A stretch of DNA of 64,000 bases, from positions 574,501 through 638,500 of the forward strand of contig CAWZYM010000280.1 of assembly GCA_963966185.1 (NCBI GenBank). The letters are read 5' to 3'. A program made the translations under genes and the position numbers. This DNA comes from Rhabditoides inermis. Its lineage: Eukaryota; Nematoda; Chromadorea; Rhabditida; Rhabditidae. How positions within the stretch are numbered: position 1 is the stretch's first letter; the number at the start of each line of letters is the position of its first letter. This document shows, one piece after another, positions 22,918 to 35,138 of the stretch. The notes beneath the pieces were generated by a model that had not been told where the DNA came from, made no database searches, and worked only from the letters and a program-made list of their open reading frames with translations.

Positions 22918-22918
22918 C
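22778..22918 (+). repeat. (CAA)n trinucleotide array
   Basis: About 46 CAA units with a single CAG interruption. No flanking coding exon is evident, so it need not encode polyglutamine. The flanks from 22920 to 23837 hold no gene I can support. Confidence 0.95.
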
Positions 22919-23837
22919 GAGAGAGTGAGAGTGCGCAGAGACATCTCCCCGCCAGCTCCCTCGACCTTTCGAGACTCTCGAGTCTTTTGAGATTGATAGT
23001 CAACATGAATGGCTCCAGCTCCTTCCCCTACTCTCTGACGTTGTTTGGGACGCAGTCATGCTTTGTCTCATTACTTTTCTCGTGTGGTTGTCAAGTTGTC
23101 ATACCGAGTCTAGCTAGTGTCCTCGAAACAGCCCTCACATTCCCTCGCTGGGCTGATATCCAAAATGCTGACTCGCTCTGCCTCTGCCACCGCACATCGA
23201 TGCACGAGGCAGTACCCCAGACAGTATTTTGCAATAACCTATAGATAAGCGACACGATAAATACGCATTGCCGTCAGTTTCTTCTCACAAGTCGCGTGCT
23301 TTTGCCTTGCTGAAAACTTGTTGTAACTGTCAACTCGCGCGTCCAATGTCGCTATGTCCACATTTTCGTTACGCCATGTCTCTCTGTTGCTTCTTTCCCT
23401 ATGCCCTATGGCTTCCATTAAAACTACGTGTCTTTAGATGTTTTCCGGCAGATAAAATCCAGATACTGGCCATACTGATATTACTGATTACAATCAAGCA
23501 AACTACTTTTGCGTTGCGAAATACCCAGCAACCGTTCTCGGGCGCGATGCAAACCTTCGCTACTCCTCTCCTAATCTCTGATATGGGACGGAAGAGAGTG
23601 AGAAAAAAACGGACCAGGTTATGCCGTTTGCCACCGCATCTCACAAAATGTATAATCCAGCTTCATATTTTTAGTTAAGATTACCTAGAACCTGGTTGGA
23701 TCTTTTAAATAAAGTAAAGTAGAGTTGAAATCGTTCCGTTTTCACAATTCGTTTTGGCGTTTGCATCGCGTCCGCGGCAGGTCAGGCATTTGATACACAA
23801 TCGGGTCTGATTATAGTGACGTCATTGCAGCCGCAGT

Positions 23838-23939
23838 ATGCAGTTGGCAGATGAGTGGGAGATCCCATTCAAATCGATCACCGACCTCAAAGTGGTCTTC
23901 TACGGAGGGCGAGGCAAAGTCTACAGCGGTTCGTCTCTC

Positions 23940-23985
<46 letters not shown>

Positions 23986-24103
23986 GGTTCTTTCTAGGCC
24001 GTCTGAACAACGAGATGGTCGCGGTGAAGGAGGTGTTCAACCGGGATGAGGCCAACATCCAGCACCTCCGCCACTTGAATCACAAGAACATCGTGCGCTT
24101 CCT
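23838..24103 (+). pseudogene. DLK-like MAP3K kinase domain, N-terminal fragment
   Basis: Two exons, 23838-23928 and 23998-24103. The intron is mostly (CT)n and uses the acceptor TTCTAG just before GCCGTC; any other acceptor brings in a stop. The joined product has DEWEIPFKSITDL, a degenerate glycine loop (GGRGKVYSG), the VAVK lysine of subdomain II, and DEANIQHLRHLNHKNIVRF, with the Glu-bearing C helix. This is the start of a DLK-type MAP3K domain. The last exon ends with a good donor (GTGAGT), but I find no further kinase exons before the transposon nest at 24.4 kb. The ATG may be internal, because an AG lies just upstream. Confidence 0.7.
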
Positions 24104-24384
24104 GTGAGTGAGAAACGTTCCTTACATCTCACTCACTATAGTCTCTTACAATGAGTGTTCCGCCTGCTCGAACGTGTCCTTCTCTTTCTCCCTTGTCATC
24201 ATTCAAGTTACCGCCGTGCTGTCGAAACACCGGAAGTCCGCGCACGCGAAGCATGCCTACTAGAGGGACCGCGATCATTCCACCAGTGTAAAACGATGAG
24301 CGAGACTTGCAGATGCGTTATACACCGCGCGGCTGAATTGTGTTTTTTCAGCTTCAGCTGCTCGCTCTGATGATTCGTGCCCTT

Positions 24385-24447
24385 ACGATTTACGGTGGGA
24401 GAATAACTTGATCTGTTTCAATTCCTTAAGATTACGGTAGGAGAATA
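24385..24447 (-). repeat. ~44-bp satellite, left part of an interrupted block
   Basis: Units of ATTACGGTGGGAGAATAA-type sequence, the complement of the 13.8-kb satellite. The block is cut by the element at 24448 and resumes at 27102. Confidence 0.75.
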
Positions 24448-25052
24448 CTGTCCCGATCACAAGCTTTGACCATTCGGCCGTGACGTCACGGCCCGGGCCG
24501 TGACATAGCGTTACATTGATTGTATATCGTTATCTGATCAAACTAGAAATAAACCAATAACACCAATAAATTCAGCATGCATGATTTGCCCGGAATGCAC
24601 ATTTCAATCTCATTTTCATCGTTCAAATTGACACCCGGGTGTCCATGTGAGAGACACGATTCAGCTTGAAAAGAAGCCGCTGTGATTGAAGGGCAACCTG
24701 GAAAGTTCAGCCGTACAGCCGTACAGCCGTACAGCCGCAAAAAGTACAGCACATGACGTCACGAGTACACCACATGACGTCATGTGGTGTACTGGTGTAC
24801 TTTTTCGAAAATAATCTAGAAAAATGCGAGCAACCCCAATATCGGCGCCCGTATTTTCGCAGCGGCGCCGGGCGCACTGTATTTTTGAAAACTCTAAAAT
24901 CATAAAGTAAAAAAAGTATTCTTAATACTTTTTGAATAATACTAAAATATAATACTTTTTGTGTTGCAAGTGAATTATATATGTGAAATATAACTTTCCC
25001 TGCATAAATATCCGCATATTTCCGGGTTGCAAGTAAATTCGACATCGACCCG

Positions 25053-25298
25053 CTACGGCCCCACGGCGATTCACAATTCAAGAAAAACGCTAGCTCAAAT
25101 CAGCCGCGACGGGCGTAGCCCCGCCCATTCAGTCTCGAAAAGCAGTGGGCGGAGCCTCGCTTGTAGCTACTGGTCCTGCCACGATCCCAGCAGAATCGGA
25201 TGTGCTTTGTGTTTTGATAACACGCTCCGCGCGAGTCGCGCGTTTTTGTAGCGCAGCTCCGCCCACCCACAAATTATCAACTGTGAATCGCCGTGGGC
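25053..25298. repeat. Segment C: inverted-repeat block inside element B
   Basis: CTACGGCCCCACGGCGATTC on the left is inverted on the right as GAATCGCCGTGGGCCCGGCC. The interior has GTGGGCGGAGC on both strands. It may be a third nested insertion, but no target duplication is clear. Confidence 0.6.
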
Positions 25299-25399
25299 CC
25301 GGCCGTAGTGTCATTCATTTGTTCACTGAACGGTGAACCCAGACGCACGCTATGCATGATTTTCACGTCGCGATTGACTCCAGCGATTTAACAAAACTT

Positions 25400-25475
25400 T
25401 GTGGCCGTCAGAGGAATCCAACCTGCGACCACTTGAGCTCTGGGCTCGCTTACTATCCACTACGCTATGTTCTAC
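25400..25475 (-). tRNA. tRNA-like sequence inside element B
   Basis: The minus strand has CATAGCGTAGTGGATAGT (A box and D arm) and GCAGGTTGGATTCC (B box and T arm), spaced as in a tRNA. The acceptor stem does not close. Probably a tRNA pseudogene or SINE head carried in the transposon core. Confidence 0.35.
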
Positions 25476-27101
25476 AGGGCTTAGAAACAGACAAAAATGA
25501 TGGCTTGAACAACATGGGAGAGTGACTGCTTTGCGTTGTGATGCGTGCGCAACCAACGAATGAGTTGAGTTTTCTATGAGTTTTATGAAGTTATACTTTT
25601 TAACTTTATAATTTTAGTATTTTTTGAAAATACAGTGCGCCGAAAAAAACGTAGAAGATCGATAACAAGGCGGACCCATTCGGTTTGACCAATCATAGCG
25701 GCGCCGTAAGTCTATGCGGCGCCGCTGCAAAAATACGGGCGCCGATATTGGGGTTGCTCGCATTTTTCTAGATTATTTTCGAAAAAGTACACCAGTACAC
25801 CACATGACGTCATGTGGTGTACTCGTGACGTCATGTGCTGTACTTTTTGCGGCTGTACGGCTGTACGGCTGTACGGCTGAACGGCTGAACTTTCCAGGTT
25901 GCCTGATTGAAGTCACATTGAGCATAGATAAACAAACTTCTAGATTTATACTTATCTATATATTGTTGATCTGTATACAAAATAATATAGTAAAGTTTAT
26001 TTCATTCATCGAGATATTTCGATGCAAAGAGGCTGTATCAAATTGACATCTTTCGATCCGTACACTTTTCACTAGCTCAATGACGTTTGATCGAAATGGG
26101 AACTGCACCACTGAACATCCCATGTTTCACTCCATCTTATTATAATGTTGTTTCAGCATTTCGTTTTCATGATTACATGTTTTCACACTCGAGTCTTGTT
26201 TCGAGAACCCGGTGCGAGAGGGGAGGGGGCGGGGCGTAGAGCCGTAGAGGAGTCGCGTCTCTCTGGCTGTGCCCTGCCACAGGCGGGCGAGACTGCGACG
26301 CGATAACATATCTGACTTCCAACCTTCAACTTCATGAATTCAAAATTTATCAATCTGAAATCGTTCTCAGTTTGTCACAAACATTTAGAGCTTCAAAAAG
26401 AGGTCTCATAAGAACATAAGCAACTAACACCATGAAGTCCACGCTTTCAGACCAGTCTCGTTTGCGCACGGCGTTATTTGAGAAACCAGCTACGATTTTT
26501 GTTGCCCTGTTTTTGTCTCGTTGAGACAAGTAAAATGACATCTTATTTTTGAAATTTGGACCATTTTGAACACATCCAGGACTTGCCACCCGGAGTGATT
26601 GCCAGTTAAAGATAAGTGAATGCGCAAATCTACCTCCAACTCCCTCTTTTATGGCTCTTTCCCTTTGGCAAAATGTCGAGTCTTGGCATCAAGCCACGCC
26701 GCCACACAGTCACTCATCTCGAAGTCAACTTGAAACAGCCACTTTGCATCGAAATATCTCGATGAATGAAATAAACTTCACTATGAAATTTTATATACAG
26801 ATCAACAATATATAGATAGGTATAAATCCGAAAGTTCGTTAATCTATACTTAATGTGACTTCTATAACAGCCGCCACTTTTTAGCTGCAAATCGTTTCTC
26901 ACATGTCCACCCGGGTGTCAATTTAAATCATGAAAATGCGATTGAAATGTGCATTCCGTACAAATCAAACATGCTGAGTTTAATGATGTTGTTGGTTTAA
27001 TTTTAGTTTAATCAGATAACGTTATATAATCAATGTCACGCTATGTCACGGCCCGGGCCGTGACGTCACGGCCGAATGGTCAAAGCTTGTGATCGGGACA
27101 G

Positions 27102-27365
27102 TAGTTTCATCTGCTTCGCTTCCTTAGAATTATGGTAAAACAATAATTTGATCTACTTCGCTCCCTTAGAATTACGGTGAGAGAATAATTTTATCTGCTT
27201 TGATCTGTTAGGATTTCGGTGGGAGAATGATTCGATCTGCGTCGATCCCGTAAGATTACGGTCGGAGAATAATTTGATCTACTCCGATCTCTTTGAATTA
27301 CTATGTGAGAACAATGTGATCTGCTTCGCTCCTTAAGGATTAATGTGGGAGAGGAGATCGCCTGG
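27102..27365 (-). repeat. ~44-bp satellite, right part of interrupted block
   Basis: About six units with GAGAATAATTTGATCTGCTTCG and CCTTAGAATTACGGT, opposite in orientation to 13.8 kb. It continues the block interrupted by element A. Confidence 0.8.
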
Positions 27366-27622
27366 ATTTCTTTGAACTACTATTAAAGAAAAAAAAACAT
27401 GTTTCGACTTTTACTAGCATAGGATTTTGTCAGTACAACGTGATACCTGGATGAATAGAAACGCTAGCTTGTCGCCGAACGCTTCACGCACGCGATCCAT
27501 GCTCCTGAAACACGGCAGGGGAACATGGATGAGCTGATGCGCACTGATTGATGCGGCTCGCAGTCTCGCCGGTCGGCTGCCGGTCGAACCACGCCGTCTC
27601 CTGTCGCAGCACGGAGGAGATG

Positions 27623-27779
27623 CGCGGAATACGTTTTAATTCATTTTCAAAGGCATTTCAGGATAGAACCTGTATATAGTTGGATTTTTTGGAAAGGTCA
27701 GGTCATATAGTATTTAACAAAAGTGTGTTTCACCGAAAATCTCGCTTATATAAAAACCGTTCGGGCCCTCTCGAGCCTA
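27623..27779. mobile_element. 157-bp insertion in a P-glycoprotein exon
   Basis: Flanked by direct copies of GAGATG (27617-27622 and 27780-27785). Deleting the insert and one copy restores an unbroken match to the P-glycoprotein pattern at this point. No terminal inverted repeats or splice borders are evident, so its class is unknown. Confidence 0.6.
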
Positions 27780-28025
27780 GAGATGTAGTGCCGCCGGATG
27801 GCGCCCATCACACGCTCGCATACAGTGCACAAGCACAGCATCTGAGAAGGTCACTAATCTACCAAGGCCAGGAAAAGTGAAAGCTGCACCCACCGAAACA
27901 GTGACACAGGCGAACATGGCAAGTCCATAGTACAGATAGTGCACAGCTGCCGACGAGAACGAAGCCTGTAGACGTGTCACGTTGAGTGATCCCGACACAA
28001 ACTCCTTCTGTGATTCTGTTTTTCT

Positions 28026-28155
28026 ACACAATTGTTTTAGAATCTACACATTCTACACATTTGTTTAGGAATCTACACATTCTATACAATTGTTTTAAAA
28101 TCTACACATTCTACACAATTGTTTTAGAATCTACACATTCTACACAATTGTTTTA
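28026..28155 (-). repeat. ~28-bp minisatellite in P-glycoprotein intron
   Basis: About four units of TCTACACATTCTACACAATTG and TTTTAGAA variants fill the intron between the first two visible exons. Confidence 0.8.
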
Positions 28156-28318
28156 GAGCAATCAATCGATAATCGATCGATAATGAATCAATACCGATCA
28201 TCTGGTCGACGAGTGGGGTGAAGACGAACGCCTGCATGTTCTGCCACGTTCCGGCGAATACTCCTGAAGCTCCGCCCACATAGAGGAGAAAGAGGTCAGA
28301 GGGTGTGCAGAAACGGAA

Positions 28319-28335
28319 CTACAAGGAGATGGATG

Positions 28336-28384
<49 letters not shown>

Positions 28385-28887
28385 GAAGGGGGTAAGAGAG
28401 GGGGGAGAGAGGGAGAGAAGCACTATGATCATTGCAGATCGCTTGCGAGTCCACGAGAAGACGAAACGATGCGGATATGTGAAGAGCACATAAGTCTTCC
28501 TTATGCCGAACTATCCGTCTTCTCAGCGATTTCGCCGCTCACATCCAATGCGCGTGAACGGTAGACATACGTCAACAACATAACCATTGTGTTCTGCGAC
28601 CTAACTATTGAAGATTGTTTCGTTATAACGTGTTTCGAGAACAGAAAACAACTATATTTTCGCGTTGCTGCTGAAATGTGAAATATTTGATCGCATAGGC
28701 GAATTTTACAATTATTGGTGCAGTTTCTGTCTGATCGCCGTACCAGATTTATTTCGAATTATCGGATATGTGCAACGTTTTGCAGCGATATTTGTCTCTG
28801 TTCTGTAAATTTTGCTCTTTCGTACGTAAGCTTTCACATTTAACGGTCTAGTAAACCCGTTTATCCTTCATCTTTCTCTCAATCTGT

Positions 28888-28982
<95 letters not shown>

Positions 28983-29093
28983 CCTCCCCATTTCTCCCTC
29001 TCTATTCTCCCATAAATCTGTTTAAATAACGAATACCGAGCAAGCCAGTATGCTCTTAATCTGAGTGAGCACACGTGCTATTTCCCGAGCATC
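28319..29093. other. Intergenic region with GA and CT microsatellites
   Basis: (GA)n at about 28338-28378 and (CT)n at about 28892-28985. No gene is supported. The right end presumably holds the promoter of the secreted-protein gene. Confidence 0.5.
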
Positions 29094-30010
29094 ATGCACG
29101 TTGCGAGCTTCTGTCTGTTTCTATTATTGTTTTCGACTTCAATCGCCGTTAAATGTCATTGGTCTATGGGCCGCAAGTGAGCGAAAAAATGTCAATTGCT
29201 AAAGTTAAATAATCTTTTTTTCCACTTTTCAGCAGCACTAGGTACTTCAACAGGACTTGCGATGGGAAATACTGTGTTATGATGATAAGAAATCCTCGCT
29301 ACTATACTACGTTCTACCAGAAATACGACCAAGTATGAAGTTGACTTATTCCCGTTCATTTAGTCGCATTGGCCGCCATCTCGTCCCTTTGCTTTTTGTT
29401 CGTTTATTAGTCTGTATCCGGAAACTTAGTGAGGGGTGACTCGGTAACACGCACACTCAATGGGGGGGAGGGGATCGAGAGACATTGGTTGGAACAGTGT
29501 TACGCCCCTCGACTGCTTTCGGAAAATAGTGTGTGCACAGCGCAATTATTTTCCGTTTTCGGCTCATTCCTCTGTGTAATGTGAAAAGTGTCATTTTAAC
29601 GTCCACGTGAGAAGCCAAGACGGTGTCTCTGAGAAAAGGCGGACCAGCATGACGTTTCGTTATAGTTCTGTGCCCTCGGATATACGGACAATATTCTGGG
29701 CTGTTCACTGAACGAAGACGGAGAGAAAGCATGCGTTTGCAAGTTCGAATTTCATTTTATAGTAGTTTTTGATACACCGTTTCAGGGACGACTATTGTAA
29801 TGATTGGAACAAAATCGACGCTATTCAACCGAGCAAGACGCTGAAAAGGGTGAAAAGATCATAAGTTGTACCTTTCTTACCAAACTCAATTTCTTTTTAT
29901 ATCTAGTCAGTTGTTTTTCTTGCAGGTCAATTGCTGGAACACTCTCTCAAACTGGGACAAATTCATGGGCTTCTATAACAATAGCGGCTACTACTGCAGT
30001 ATGTATAAGG
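29094..30010 (+). CDS. Secreted Cys-rich protein, 5' exons
   Basis: Exon 1 (29094-29176) encodes a textbook signal peptide, MHVASFCLFLLLFSTSIAVK. Exon 2 (29233-29332) joins in phase to give RYFNRTCDGKYCVMMIRNP. Exons at 29786-29849 (DDYCNDWNKIDA) and 29926-30010 (VNCWNTLSNWDKFMG, then GYYCSMYK) join each other in phase. The link between exon 2 and the third exon is out of phase by one base as drawn, so an exon is missed or an indel is present. Paired Cys, Trp and N-glycosylation sites point to a small extracellular domain. The family is not firmly recognised, although the spacing resembles the Ly6-like or ET-type Cys modules common in nematode secreted proteins. It may be the 5' part of the gene whose exons lie at 33.8-35.1 kb. 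Confidence 0.6.
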
Positions 30011-30217
30011 GTAAGTGATGCGGTGCGATTCACAATTAGAGAGTGGCCTTAGATGTATCGTCGTTTACGGTTGACTTAAGTAGATAATTTTTGTTCTGAT
30101 CGAAGTAACATATCTATGACACATTTATCGGAAACATGAAACACTTCATTTTGTATCTATAATAGACAAACATTTAAAAAAAACACAAGTAGGAGATGAT
30201 AAAAAACTAACACCACG

Positions 30218-30520
30218 TAAAGTCCTGTCCATTTCTCCAGGAACACAAATTGTGCGCAAGCACGTTACATAGGCGGTGGCACATAATTTATGAGATTTGC
30301 ATCATGTCTTATGGACAGAGCATCAATCACTGATAGTACATTCAGTACATTCCAATTTGCGCTTCTTGCGCGCGACCGGTGCAAAGACAGTCATGGCGCG
30401 CCAATGGTGCGGGGATGTTTGAACTGGAGAAATGGCGCGAACTTTACGCATCCACGAGTCCACCGAAATCCGTGTTATTGGAATTCACAGTTGGTGTTTG
30501 ATTACTGTCTTTTAGCGTAA
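30218..30520. repeat. Dispersed repeat with GCGCGCGACCGGTGCAAAGAC core, copy 1
   Basis: Matches about 32840-33650 after removal of the element at 32861-33423: GTTACATAG, ATTTGCATCATGTCT, GCATCAATCAC, GCGCGACCGGTGCAAAGACAG and TTGAACTGGAGAAA in the same order. Confidence 0.8.
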
Positions 30521-30676
30521 CCTACACTGTCACATCTTCGAGATAAACATTCTGAAAAAAGTAGCACCGTAAGAGAACAACATCATTAGCCAGAATCGTG
30601 ACCTTCTACTACCCACCACTCCCGCCACCTTTCACTTCTGTATTCGCCTTTCAGTACACAAAAGCACAACACCAGG

Positions 30677-31696
30677 AGTGGGATTAAAGTCCCCGAAAAA
30701 TTCGAACTTATTTCAAAATATTTTGAAAAATCTCGGAAATAATTGCGAGTTTATTCCGAATTTTTCGCGAACTTGAAACTCAAAATATTTTGAACTAGTG
30801 CAATCAACGGGAAATGGCAGTGGCATCCTCATACAATTCAAGCCAATAGTCAAATAGTACTGTGGGTTACGTATTTAAAAGGTTTCGCTTGCTGAATCGT
30901 GTTCATGTGTTAAGTACAAATGCTTCTTTATTTGACAGCCACAAAGGATCGACGTCTAGATTTTCGAATTGTGAAACATATTGAACGGATCACAGCCCCA
31001 AAAGGCAATCAATATCAGTGAGCCCCGGATATCGATTGATATCGGTCGATATCGATAAGATATCGAACTTTTTATATTTGAGGTGAACTGCATACGTTTC
31101 AATGGTACCATTCGAATCAAGCTGAGAAGAGCTTCACAGCAATATGTTTTATGTGTAAATTAAAAATAAGAATCACAATAACCTAAAATCGCGTTAAAGT
31201 AGTCTTACACTTGTCTGAGAAAGCATCATGTAGCACGTACACGTGTTAGATAAGTGATATCGATTGTTGGGATATGCCATCAATGAAACGTATCACGTCT
31301 CCCAAGTTCCGTAGACAGTGTTTCGATCGCCTGCGCACACACTCGCCCACTTCAAAATATTCTGAACGTCGCCGAAAAACTGCGAGGCAAAGCTTCCCTA
31401 TATCAGCTTTATTTCAAAAGTTTCTCTGTCTCTCTCATGTAACACACTGTTTCGTCGATTTTCTAGCTCAAAAACGTTGAACTTGTTCAAATTTTTCTCA
31501 ACATTAGTTCGAACTATTTGCAAAAAAACTGCGAACTGTGACTGTCAATTTTCGGAAATATTTTGAACTTTTCTTTGTCTCTCTCGTTTTCCACACTCTT
31601 TCGCGCGCTCTCACACCAAAAGTTCGCGAGGAGTTCAAAATATTTTGAATTTAGTTCGAACTTATTTCGAACTTTTTTGGGGACTTTAATCCCACT
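30677..31696. mobile_element. 1.0-kb TIR element (AGTGGGATTAAAGTCCCC ends)
   Basis: The first 18 bases, AGTGGGATTAAAGTCCCC, are exactly complementary to the last 18. The arms continue imperfectly with TTCGAACTTA and AAATATTTTGAA motifs repeated several times on both sides. No target duplication is clear and no transposase frame is present. It lies inside the presumed large intron of the secreted-protein gene. Confidence 0.85.
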
Positions 31697-31786
31697 GAAA
31701 ACTTATTCGCAAAACAAATCCTTTTCTTTTTTTCTGTATTGCAATGTCTCTGTTTATGTATAAGACGGTAATGAATATCGAGAAAA

Positions 31787-31890
<104 letters not shown>

Positions 31891-32099
31891 CGGACATCAT
31901 ACACGAGTCGAACTTCGTTTCTGTGAATAGGCGTCTCTATTTTCATCATTCTAGGGGCGCGCGACTACGACGAGCGTTCGAATGCGCGCCCGTCGCTGCA
32001 CATTCATCAACTCGTCGGAGACTACTGGAACACTCCCGCCTTCAACCACAATGCCTGTTACATGGTCCAGTCACAGTGCAAATGAACAGATTGGCGTTC

Positions 32100-32595
32100 A
32101 AAAGTTTTTCCAAGTAAAAGTAGTTGGTTTGTACGGTTGGCTCAAAAAAAATGAACGGATTCTAATAGAGAAATATGCCAACAGGCTCTCTCTCTCGTTC
32201 TGGTCATATTATTATGATTTTCTAAAAACACAACTTCTGTTGTAACATAACACGTCAGAATAATCAATAATGTTAAGAACCTGTCTGCACATGTCTCTAT
32301 TGAAATCATTTCAGTCCTTCTGCTCAACTGAGACAACAGTACACATTAACTACTTTTAATTGGCAGTACTCTTGAACTATAATATCTGTACTTTTCTCAA
32401 ACTTTGTTTCACAAAACTTCAGTGGATCCCCCGTTTTCCCGTCTCCCTTTGGTCGATTAGATCATGGACTAGTTGTTATCACTTCAAAATCAACAAAAGT
32501 ACCTTAGGAAAAGTCGTTTTGCGGCATTCTAGCGCGCGGGATATTCAGTACAAACGAGAAGGCGCTGACGCGCCTTCTCTATACTAGTTTACTAG
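32100..32595. repeat. Fold-back repeat element, copy 2
   Basis: Parallels 21549-22320: AGTAGTTGGTTTGTAC, GCCAACAGGCTCTCTCTC, AAACACAACTTCTGTTGTAA, CTCAACTGAGACAACAGTAC, TCTAGCGCGCGGG, then a hairpin at 32556-32579. The left arm is more diverged than in copy 1. Confidence 0.8.
32556..32579. repeat. Perfect GC-rich hairpin within fold-back element, copy 2
   Basis: GAGAAGGCGC, loop TGAC, GCGCCTTCTC. Compared with the hairpin at 21101, one base pair is changed on both sides so that pairing is kept. Confidence 0.8.
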
Positions 32596-32839
32596 TGCGA
32601 TTTTCTATTCATTCAATGAATGACCGCTAGGGAGTTTTTGAGTGTATGTAGTCATACAGTGATTGTGCAATTCAGTGAGCAACACTCTCGAACGAGAGAG
32701 CACAGAAACATAAATGACCAAACCCTTTCGACAGTGCAAGCTGTCCAATTATTTTCACCAACTGCCCGGTGTGTGGTCCCGCACGGAAAGTGAGTGTCTT
32801 CATTTCCGTAGTAAAATGTACAAGGCCCCCAACAAAAAA

Positions 32840-33650
32840 GTCCTCTTCAATTCTCTAGGAGTAGGGACCACAGCGTGAGATGTAAGTATGTAGAGAGTGA
32901 GGCGAAATCATGTAACATATTCTCACTGGACGCATGATGTGCTCTAACTAGCATAGAACGATTCGCCCTTTCGCGCTGATTTCAACGATATTTTTTATTT
33001 ATGGGATCATGTACCCTGTAAAGTACTGAAAATCGATAAAGAGTGATATGATGACGTCATATTTCTTTGATCTAGTCGCCATTGCCCAAAATGAGTAATG
33101 AAAAATGATGTCATAAGAGATGTATTTCATCAAGTAGTGATCGATTACAATCAAACAAAGCGTATTGCTACAAATATAAACGAATACATTCATAATTAAC
33201 TATCGAAGACGTCATAAGTGTTTTGATCTAGCCGCCCTCTGTCGCACTTTCCCTATGTGAGCGCGCGCTCAGGTGCGCGCGCGCCGCGCGGAATTAGAGC
33301 GCAATGTGAACGATGAACCCTATGAACAAAATATATTTTTGAAATCAGCTTGAAATGAACTACATTAATGAACTGATTGCTATACCATATCCAAACATCT
33401 GAAAATGTCATTGTGGTCCCTACTCTAGGAGCACAATTTTTGCGCAAGCATGTTACATAGGGTGTGGCACATATTTTATGGGATTTGCATAATGTCTCAT
33501 GGCAAGAGCATCAATCACCGATCGCTTCAGTACATTCCAAATTGCACTGCTTGCGCGCGACCGGTGCAAAGACAGCCATGGGAGCGCGAACGGTGCGGGG
33601 ATATTTGAACTGGAGAAAGGGCGGGAACTTTCTATCCCTGACTAAAACTA
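32840..33650. repeat. Dispersed repeat, copy 2, interrupted by a small transposon
   Basis: Second copy of the repeat at 30218-30520, split by the element at 32861-33423. Confidence 0.75.
32861..33423. mobile_element. 563-bp MITE (GTAGGGACCACA ends, 7-bp target duplication)
   Basis: The ends GTAGGGACCACA and TGTGGTCCCTAC are perfect inverted repeats. It is flanked by TCTAGGA at 32854-32860 and 33424-33430. The paralogous repeat at 30218 lacks the insert, giving an empty site. No coding capacity. The interior includes a GC-rich GCGCGCGC patch near 33260-33295. Confidence 0.88.
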
Positions 33651-33800
33651 TAGCTTGATTGCTCGATTGCGCGAGTGAGGGGAGATACAGATAATTTCTT
33701 TTTTTTCTTGTCTATTAGCTTTATACTTAATAAAATATACTTTGCAATCTCTGTGATTGCAATTTTACAATATTTCAAGCACTCAACATTATTATTTTAG

Positions 33801-35138
<1,338 letters not shown>

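Larger units (their letters stand above)
24692..25903. mobile_element. Element B: TIR element with 9-bp target duplication
   Basis: It begins GGCAACCTGGAAAG and ends with the complement, CTTTCCAGGTTGCC. The arms include CCGTACAG repeats and a CACATGACGTCATGTG palindrome and extend about 200-280 bases. It is flanked by the 9-bp direct repeat TGATTGAAG at 24683-24691 and 25904-25912. A 9-bp duplication suits Mutator-like elements; no transposase is present. It interrupts the left arm of element A. Confidence 0.88.
24448..27101. mobile_element. Element A: long-TIR DNA transposon in a TA target site
   Basis: The left end CTGTCCCGATCACAAGC at 24448 is matched by its complement ending at 27101. 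The arms extend some 370 bases once the nested element B is removed (left arm 24448-24691 plus 25904-26045; right arm about 26738-27101). TA dinucleotides flank both ends (24446-24447 and 27102-27103), as for Tc1/mariner-type transposons. No transposase frame is visible in the unpaired core (26046-26737), so it is non-autonomous. It sits inside a satellite block. Confidence 0.85.
27447..28318 (-). pseudogene. P-glycoprotein (ABCB-type) N-terminal transmembrane fragment
   Basis: Minus-strand exons: 28195-28318 (TM1, LYVGGASGVFAG), 27894-28015 (ends of the loop and TM2, HYLYYGLAMFACVTVS), 27786-27841 (CLCTVCERVMGAIRRHYI), 27545-27622 (SSVLRQETAWFDRQPTGET) and 27447-27504 (SMDRVREAFGDKLAFL). The wording matches the first transmembrane domain of nematode P-glycoproteins, plasma-membrane ATP-driven exporters of lipophilic compounds. 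All intron phases agree. Between HYIS and SSVLRQ, however, there is no splice signal but a 157-base insertion flanked by GAGATG on both sides, which brings in a stop. No nucleotide-binding domain (Walker A/B) is found in the window. It is called a pseudogene fragment; a rearranged gene with distant exons is the alternative. Confidence 0.8.

Noticed and set aside
22540..23006. Leu- and Cys-homopolymer frames antisense to the CAA array
   Set aside because: Microsatellite read-through.
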